Shown piece by piece: positions 13,566 to 17,165 of a stretch of 17,165 nucleotides of DNA (the stretch's first letter is position 1; each line of letters opens with the position of its first letter). This DNA comes from an uncultured Paludibacter sp. (lineage in GTDB: Bacteria > Bacteroidota > Bacteroidia > Bacteroidales > Paludibacteraceae). The notes under the pieces are model-generated. The model was not told the origin of the DNA. It ran no database searches and saw only the letters and a program-made list of their open reading frames with translations. The position numbers and the translations under genes were made by a program. The stretch is from contig CALFXE010000303.1 of the NCBI GenBank assembly GCA_937927845.1, positions 1 to 17,165 on the forward strand, given 5' to 3'.

Positions 13566-15287
13566 ATGAACACTTTGAAGATTATTATGGCAGGCATTAT
13601 AATAATGCTATCCATGCAGGGCGTGACGGCACAAACCCCACCGTCAATACAGTGGCAAAAGTCATTAGGAGGTAGCCAAGACGACAGAGCTAATTGCGTA
13701 CTACAAACTACAGATGGGGGATACATTGTAGTAGGAATGAGTTCTTCCAATGATGGAGATGTAAGCGGTCATCATGGATTAACAAGCCAGCAGAATTACG
13801 ATTTATGGGTTGCTAAGTTAGATGGAAACGGAAGTTTGCAATGGCAACAATCGTATGGTGGAACAGGGCTGGATTATGGAGATTTTGTAAGACCAACATC
13901 TGATGGCGGTTATATAATATCGGGAATGACGTCATCAAATGATGGAGATGTAGTAGGCTGGCATCCGGGTTATTCGGGTGGGTCGCCTCAAGCAGATGCA
14001 TGGGTTGTAAAAATAGACGATAGCGGAAATCTGCAATGGCAAAAAACTTTAGGTGGTTCAAGTGAGGACATGGCTCATTGTGTTCAACAGACATCTGATG
14101 GAAATTATGTTGTAGCAGGATATACATATTCTACTGATGGAGATGTCACGGGCAGTCATGGAGGAAATGAATATTGGGTAGTAAAATTAGATGCTGTAAC
14201 TCAAAACATCCTTTGGCAAAAGACATTAGGTGGAACAAATCATGACCGTGGCTCTTATATAGAACAAAATGCTGATGGAAACTATGTGGTATCCGGCTTT
14301 TCAGATTCAAATGATGGGGATGTGTCGGGACATCATGGTTCATACGATTATTGGATAGTAAAATTAGAAGATGCTACCCAAAATATACTTTGGGAAAAAT
14401 CATTGGGTGGTATACTTAATGACGAGGCAGGTTGGGTTCGTCCAACTACCGATGGCAATTATATCGTTGGAGGTCATACACGCTCTGTGGACGGAGATGT
14501 AACCGGAAAACACGGCTACGCTGGTTCTACCGATTATTGGATAGTGAAGTTAGATGGTGCTACACGCAACATTTTGTGGGAAAAGTCGTTGGGCGGAACA
14601 GGTGATGATTTTTTTTCTTCTATTCAACAAACCTCTGACGGTGGTTATATCGTGGGAGGATATACGTATTCCAATGATGGGGATGTTACAGGGTTACATG
14701 GTGTTAGTGCCGATTATTGGATAGTAAAATTAGATGCGAATGGGAATGTAGAATGGCAAAAAACCTTAGGTGGAACAGGACTTGATTTAGGTGGATATGT
14801 TCAGCAAACGAATGATGGCGGGTATATTGTTGCCGGAGGAAGCTACTCATGGGATGGGGATGTAACTGGCAATCATGGCAATAATGATTATTGGATAGTG
14901 AAATTAGAGGGTAATGGAACCATCCCTTGTGCATGCTGTGACACCTCGCATGTTACGGTTTACGATACAATAACTACATATATAACAGTTACAGATACAT
15001 TAGTAATACCTATAACAACAGGTGTTGCGAGTATGCCTTCAAATACCTTAAAAGTGTATCCTAATCCTGCATATAACCATCTTGTTATTGATAACGGAAA
15101 TTATATTGTAATGTCAAGTTATAGCGTAAAAATCACCAATATACTTGGACAGGTAGTATTTACTCAAACAATCAACCAACAGCAATTTAATATTGATATC
15201 AGTGCATGGAGTGCCGGAAACTATACGCTTAGTGTGTTAGATTTGCAACAGAATGTCAAAGTAAGTAAGATGATAGTGGTACAGTGA
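13566..15287 (+). CDS. Secreted seven-repeat beta-propeller protein with T9SS sorting domain
   Basis: This 573-residue protein starts with a Sec signal peptide (MNTLKIIMAGIIIMLSMQGVTA, cut near residue 22). Seven repeats of 58-65 residues follow (about 30-452). Each begins W-[QE]-[KQ]-x-x-GG, continues through a [TN]-x-DG-[GN]-Y-[IV]-[IV] core and a DGDVxGxH turn, and ends near [YL]W-[IV]-[VA]-KL. This fits a seven-bladed propeller of the SBBP-repeat type. The acidic DGDV turn in every blade could bind calcium, which is inference. A Cys-rich joint (C455, C457, C458) and a Thr-rich linker (VTVYDTITTYITVTDT) lead to a C-terminal type A T9SS sorting domain (KVYPNPAYN to MIVVQ). The protein is therefore predicted to cross the outer membrane and be cell-attached or released. 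Ligand is unknown. It is convergent with the AraC gene, 14 bases apart. Confidence 0.9.
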   Translation: MNTLKIIMAGIIIMLSMQGVTAQTPPSIQWQKSLGGSQDDRANCVLQTTDGGYIVVGMSSSNDGDVSGHHGLTSQQNYDLWVAKLDGNGSLQWQQSYGGTGLDYGDFVRPTSDGGYIISGMTSSNDGDVVGWHPGYSGGSPQADAWVVKIDDSGNLQWQKTLGGSSEDMAHCVQQTSDGNYVVAGYTYSTDGDVTGSHGGNEYWVVKLDAVTQNILWQKTLGGTNHDRGSYIEQNADGNYVVSGFSDSNDGDVSGHHGSYDYWIVKLEDATQNILWEKSLGGILNDEAGWVRPTTDGNYIVGGHTRSVDGDVTGKHGYAGSTDYWIVKLDGATRNILWEKSLGGTGDDFFSSIQQTSDGGYIVGGYTYSNDGDVTGLHGVSADYWIVKLDANGNVEWQKTLGGTGLDLGGYVQQTNDGGYIVAGGSYSWDGDVTGNHGNNDYWIVKLEGNGTIPCACCDTSHVTVYDTITTYITVTDTLVIPITTGVASMPSNTLKVYPNPAYNHLVIDNGNYIVMSSYSVKITNILGQVVFTQTINQQQFNIDISAWSAGNYTLSVLDLQQNVKVSKMIVVQ

Positions 15288-15301
15288 ATTTTATCTTGTA
15301 T

Positions 15302-16525
15302 TTAGCGTCCTCCTCCATCTAAGTTATTATTTTTTACCCATTGATGAGGAGTTAAGCCGGTGTCTTTTTTAAAGGCTTGTAAGAAAGTCGACTTAGAATT
15401 AAAGCCGGCTCTTTTGCTCAATAATTCGATATTTGTATCTACACCTTCTGCTCTTAAGATGTTTTTAGCATAACTAATACGCTTTTCATTCTTTAATTCA
15501 TCAAGACTTATGTGTAAAACTTCGTGCAAACAATAGAAAATATATTGAGGCGAAACATTAAAATGAGAATGAATATCATTGATGCTAAACTTAGGGCTTA
15601 AGTAAGGTCGTTCATTGTCAATGTATTGCATTATCTTATTTGCCAGATTTAAATAATAATCTATATCATTGTTTGTATTGGATTGTTCAATATTCTCACT
15701 GTTTATTTCATCTTGACTTGCTGCTTTTTGAGATAATGACGACAAATAATGAGTCTCCAAATGCGGTAAGCCATATAGAAATTTAGGATTCATGATGATA
15801 TATACAGGTATTATACAATATGCATACATCATCAAGTGAATAATAATGTTCATAGTATTTTGCACATGAATATTATTTACATTTGAGATGAATAAAAAGT
15901 CGAGTGCAACAGATAAGACACTGATTGCAAGAATGATAAAAAGTATAAAAGTCAATTTATTTTTTGTGTAGATATATTGAAATTTCAACTGTCCTTTCAT
16001 CCTTACTATCTTGAATTTTGTACGTTTTAACACAAGAAATGAAAGGATCAGATATATAAGCATCTGAAGAGTTCTGGCAGTATTATTCCATCCAATAGGA
16101 TAGAATGACAGTCTGGCTTCTCTGAATAATTCGTGATTTTGAATGAAAGCAGCAGCAATAGAGTGTTGTACTTCATAAGAATAAAAAAGAAAAGGAAGAT
16201 TAGCAAGTAAATGAAAGAAGAATGGTATAAAATGCAAATAATCTCTTGTTCTAAAATAGAATTTATCGTCAACCATACCTCTCGCAAAGAAATAGATCAT
16301 AGGTGCTTTTAAGAAAAAGAGAGGTGATAGTATTACTAATATAGTGTAGACATCTGAATTGCCGCCAAAACTGAAAATACTTACCATCAATGATTCCATA
16401 CTAATGAGAACCAAGAAAGCAGCAAAAAAAAAGATGTTTTTATTAAATCTCCAGTTGTATATTAAAAGAATAACTGATAAAACAATATTGATTGCTGAGA
16501 AAAAAAACATTAGAGTTGTTATCAT
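15302..16525 (-). CDS. Membrane-embedded AraC-family transcriptional regulator
   Basis: The N-terminal ~260 residues form about seven hydrophobic helices. A polar linker (QKAASQDEINSENIEQSNTNND) leads to a C-terminal AraC/XylS DNA-binding domain: a first helix-turn-helix at FSINDIHSHFNVSPQYIFYCLHE and a second at NIELLSKRAGFNSKSTFLQAFKKDTGLTPHQW, the classic signature. This topology suggests a one-component membrane sensor binding DNA from the membrane. The frame reaches 16555, but the first codon there is TTG. An exact -7 box (TATCTTTG, minus strand of 16542-16549) overlaps it, so I start at the ATG at 16525 (407 residues); the ATG at 16510 is also possible. Control of the neighbouring propeller gene is inference from proximity. 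Confidence 0.88.
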   Translation of the reverse strand: MITTLMFFFSAINIVLSVILLIYNWRFNKNIFFFAAFLVLISMESLMVSIFSFGGNSDVYTILVILSPLFFLKAPMIYFFARGMVDDKFYFRTRDYLHFIPFFFHLLANLPFLFYSYEVQHSIAAAFIQNHELFREARLSFYPIGWNNTARTLQMLIYLILSFLVLKRTKFKIVRMKGQLKFQYIYTKNKLTFILFIILAISVLSVALDFLFISNVNNIHVQNTMNIIIHLMMYAYCIIPVYIIMNPKFLYGLPHLETHYLSSLSQKAASQDEINSENIEQSNTNNDIDYYLNLANKIMQYIDNERPYLSPKFSINDIHSHFNVSPQYIFYCLHEVLHISLDELKNEKRISYAKNILRAEGVDTNIELLSKRAGFNSKSTFLQAFKKDTGLTPHQWVKNNNLDGGGR

Positions 16526-16541
16526 GATACTTATAATTTTT

Positions 16542-16549
16542 GCAAAGAT
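16542..16549 (-). promoter_or_regulatory. -7 box of the AraC-family gene
   Basis: The minus strand reads TATCTTTG, an exact -7 consensus match, ending 17 bases before the ATG at 16525. No TTTG is found at the -33 position, which would fit a promoter that needs an activator. The inferred leader is short. Confidence 0.5.
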
Positions 16550-16691
16550 AAGCAAACTATCATTGTCTTGTAGTTTATTTAAATTGAATTTTGTCTAAAA
16601 TTCAAATCAATTGCTACTAATCGTTTTAGTTTTCGATGATAGAAAAGTAAATCTAAATAAAAATCTTCGGAATAACATGATTTCTACTTTT

Positions 16692-16721
16692 CTCTATTAA
16701 CGAAGTTATATCGTTAAATAG
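16692..16721. promoter_or_regulatory. Inverted repeat upstream of the AraC gene
   Basis: TTAACGA (16697-16703) and TCGTTAA (16711-16717) are a perfect 7-bp inverted repeat with a 7-base spacer. With one single-base bulge the arms extend outward to CTAT and ATAG. It lies about 145 bases upstream of the AraC -7 box and could be an operator, or a hairpin of no function. Confidence 0.35.
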
Positions 16722-16807
16722 ATTTTGCTTTGAATTTGCGTGTTTTAATTCATCCATTTCATTTTTCAATTAGGTTTATTTGATATTATTTTTCTTTGAT
16801 TTTTCTA

Positions 16808-16860
16808 TTTTATCAGGTTCATTTTGTGGAAAAATTTCAAAAGGCAAATATAAGAAATTA
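16808..16860 (+). repeat. 53-bp direct repeat, right copy
   Basis: Matches 13347-13399 at 41 of 53 positions in the same orientation, with no gap. It contains CAAATATA at 16845-16852, a minus-strand TATATTTG that could act as a distal -7 box for the AraC gene. Confidence 0.65.
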
Positions 16861-16911
16861 TAACGGAAAATTATATGTAAGTAAATACATCAATCAAGTT
16901 TGGCTCTAATC

Positions 16912-17071
16912 GAAGTCATCTTGACTTTTCACATCAACCGATTGCGACTGTAGAGAAATCCCCTTGCTTCTCGCTGTCCGACCGACTGCAATTGTAGAGG
17001 AGTTCCCTCACTTCGCGTTATCTAACCCACTGCGGCTGATTGGGAGTTCCCTCAGTCGCTCCTTTGGCTTC
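16912..17071 (+). repeat. Dispersed element copy C with three 44-bp tandem units
   Basis: It begins with a hairpin (AAGTCA 16913-16918, TGACTT 16922-16927, then T residues). After CACATCAACC come three units exactly 44 bases long, starting at 16940, 16984 and 17028. Units 1 and 2 share 31 of 44 bases; unit 3 is more diverged but keeps GGGAGTTCCCTCA. Beyond 17071 related GC-rich sequence continues (CGGGATGACA, GGTAACCGGT at 17117-17126) to the window end. Confidence 0.8.
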
Positions 17072-17165
17072 GCCAAGTCGCTCCATCGGGATGACACGCT
17101 CGCTTGCGGACGGAGGTAACCGGTCGTTCGGCATTGTAAAGCGCAACAGTCAAAACGTACGACCG

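Larger units (their letters stand above)
16526..17165. other. Intergenic region upstream of the AraC gene to the window end
   Basis: About 640 bases with no gene I can support. From left to right it holds a -7 box, an AT-rich stretch with two inverted repeats (16641-16693, 16692-16721), the right copy of the 53-bp repeat, and from about 16910 an abruptly more GC-rich block built of the dispersed 44-bp-unit element. That block continues past the window end. Confidence 0.7.

Noticed and set aside
13813..14934. Several His-rich minus-strand frames under the propeller gene
   Set aside because: They recur because the propeller repeats are translated antisense; they are not independent genes.
16526..16555. 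Longer N-terminus of the AraC-family protein
   Set aside because: It starts with TTG and overlaps an exact -7 promoter box.

Overview
The window is a 17.2-kb, AT-rich piece of a Bacteroidota chromosome. Four things point there: several promoters with the phylum-type -7 box TAnnTTTG, start codons without Shine-Dalgarno sequences, a protein ending in a type IX secretion (T9SS) sorting domain, and Bacteroidota-style gene neighbourhoods (tandem rhomboids beside HU; pdxJ-exbB-exbD-tonB facing nadK). The T9SS tail suggests a lineage other than core gut Bacteroides, but the sequence does not fix the order. No rRNA, tRNA, CRISPR array, transposase or phage gene was seen.

Positions 1-5172 hold a compact minus-strand operon, read right to left: two rhomboid proteases, a membrane-anchored endonuclease/exonuclease/phosphatase-family protein, gcvH, purE and pgk, with a terminator after pgk. 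Its -7 box lies inside an apparent N-terminal extension of the first rhomboid, so I moved that start downstream. Divergent to it is an HU-family gene with a near-consensus promoter that overlaps a perfect inverted repeat. Next on the plus strand are a secreted DUF1573 protein and MeaB, a GTPase chaperone of methylmalonyl-CoA mutase. The DUF1573 leader is built from two abutting short tandem arrays with periods of 7 and 8 bp.

Positions 7398-10571 are a second minus-strand operon: pdxJ, exbB, exbD, a TonB-like protein and a DJ-1/PfpI protein. It combines PLP synthesis with a proton-motive-force-driven outer-membrane energising system. A heptamer array related to the one before DUF1573 fills the exbB-exbD gap. 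nadK and murI run divergently from pdxJ and abut each other exactly.

From 12388 onward the window turns into accessory-looking DNA. About 1.2 kb without a convincing gene holds a perfectly phased 23-bp tandem repeat (7 units), two copies of a dispersed 44-bp-unit element headed by a terminator-like hairpin, and long alternative hairpins. A secreted seven-repeat beta-propeller protein with a T9SS tail follows, convergent with a multi-pass membrane AraC-type regulator. A third copy of the dispersed element, carrying three 44-bp units, ends the window. A 53-bp direct repeat (77% identical) flanks the propeller/AraC pair. The less usual biology here lies in these repeat systems and the flanked cassette. 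I did not find a convincing new enzymatic or defence system.
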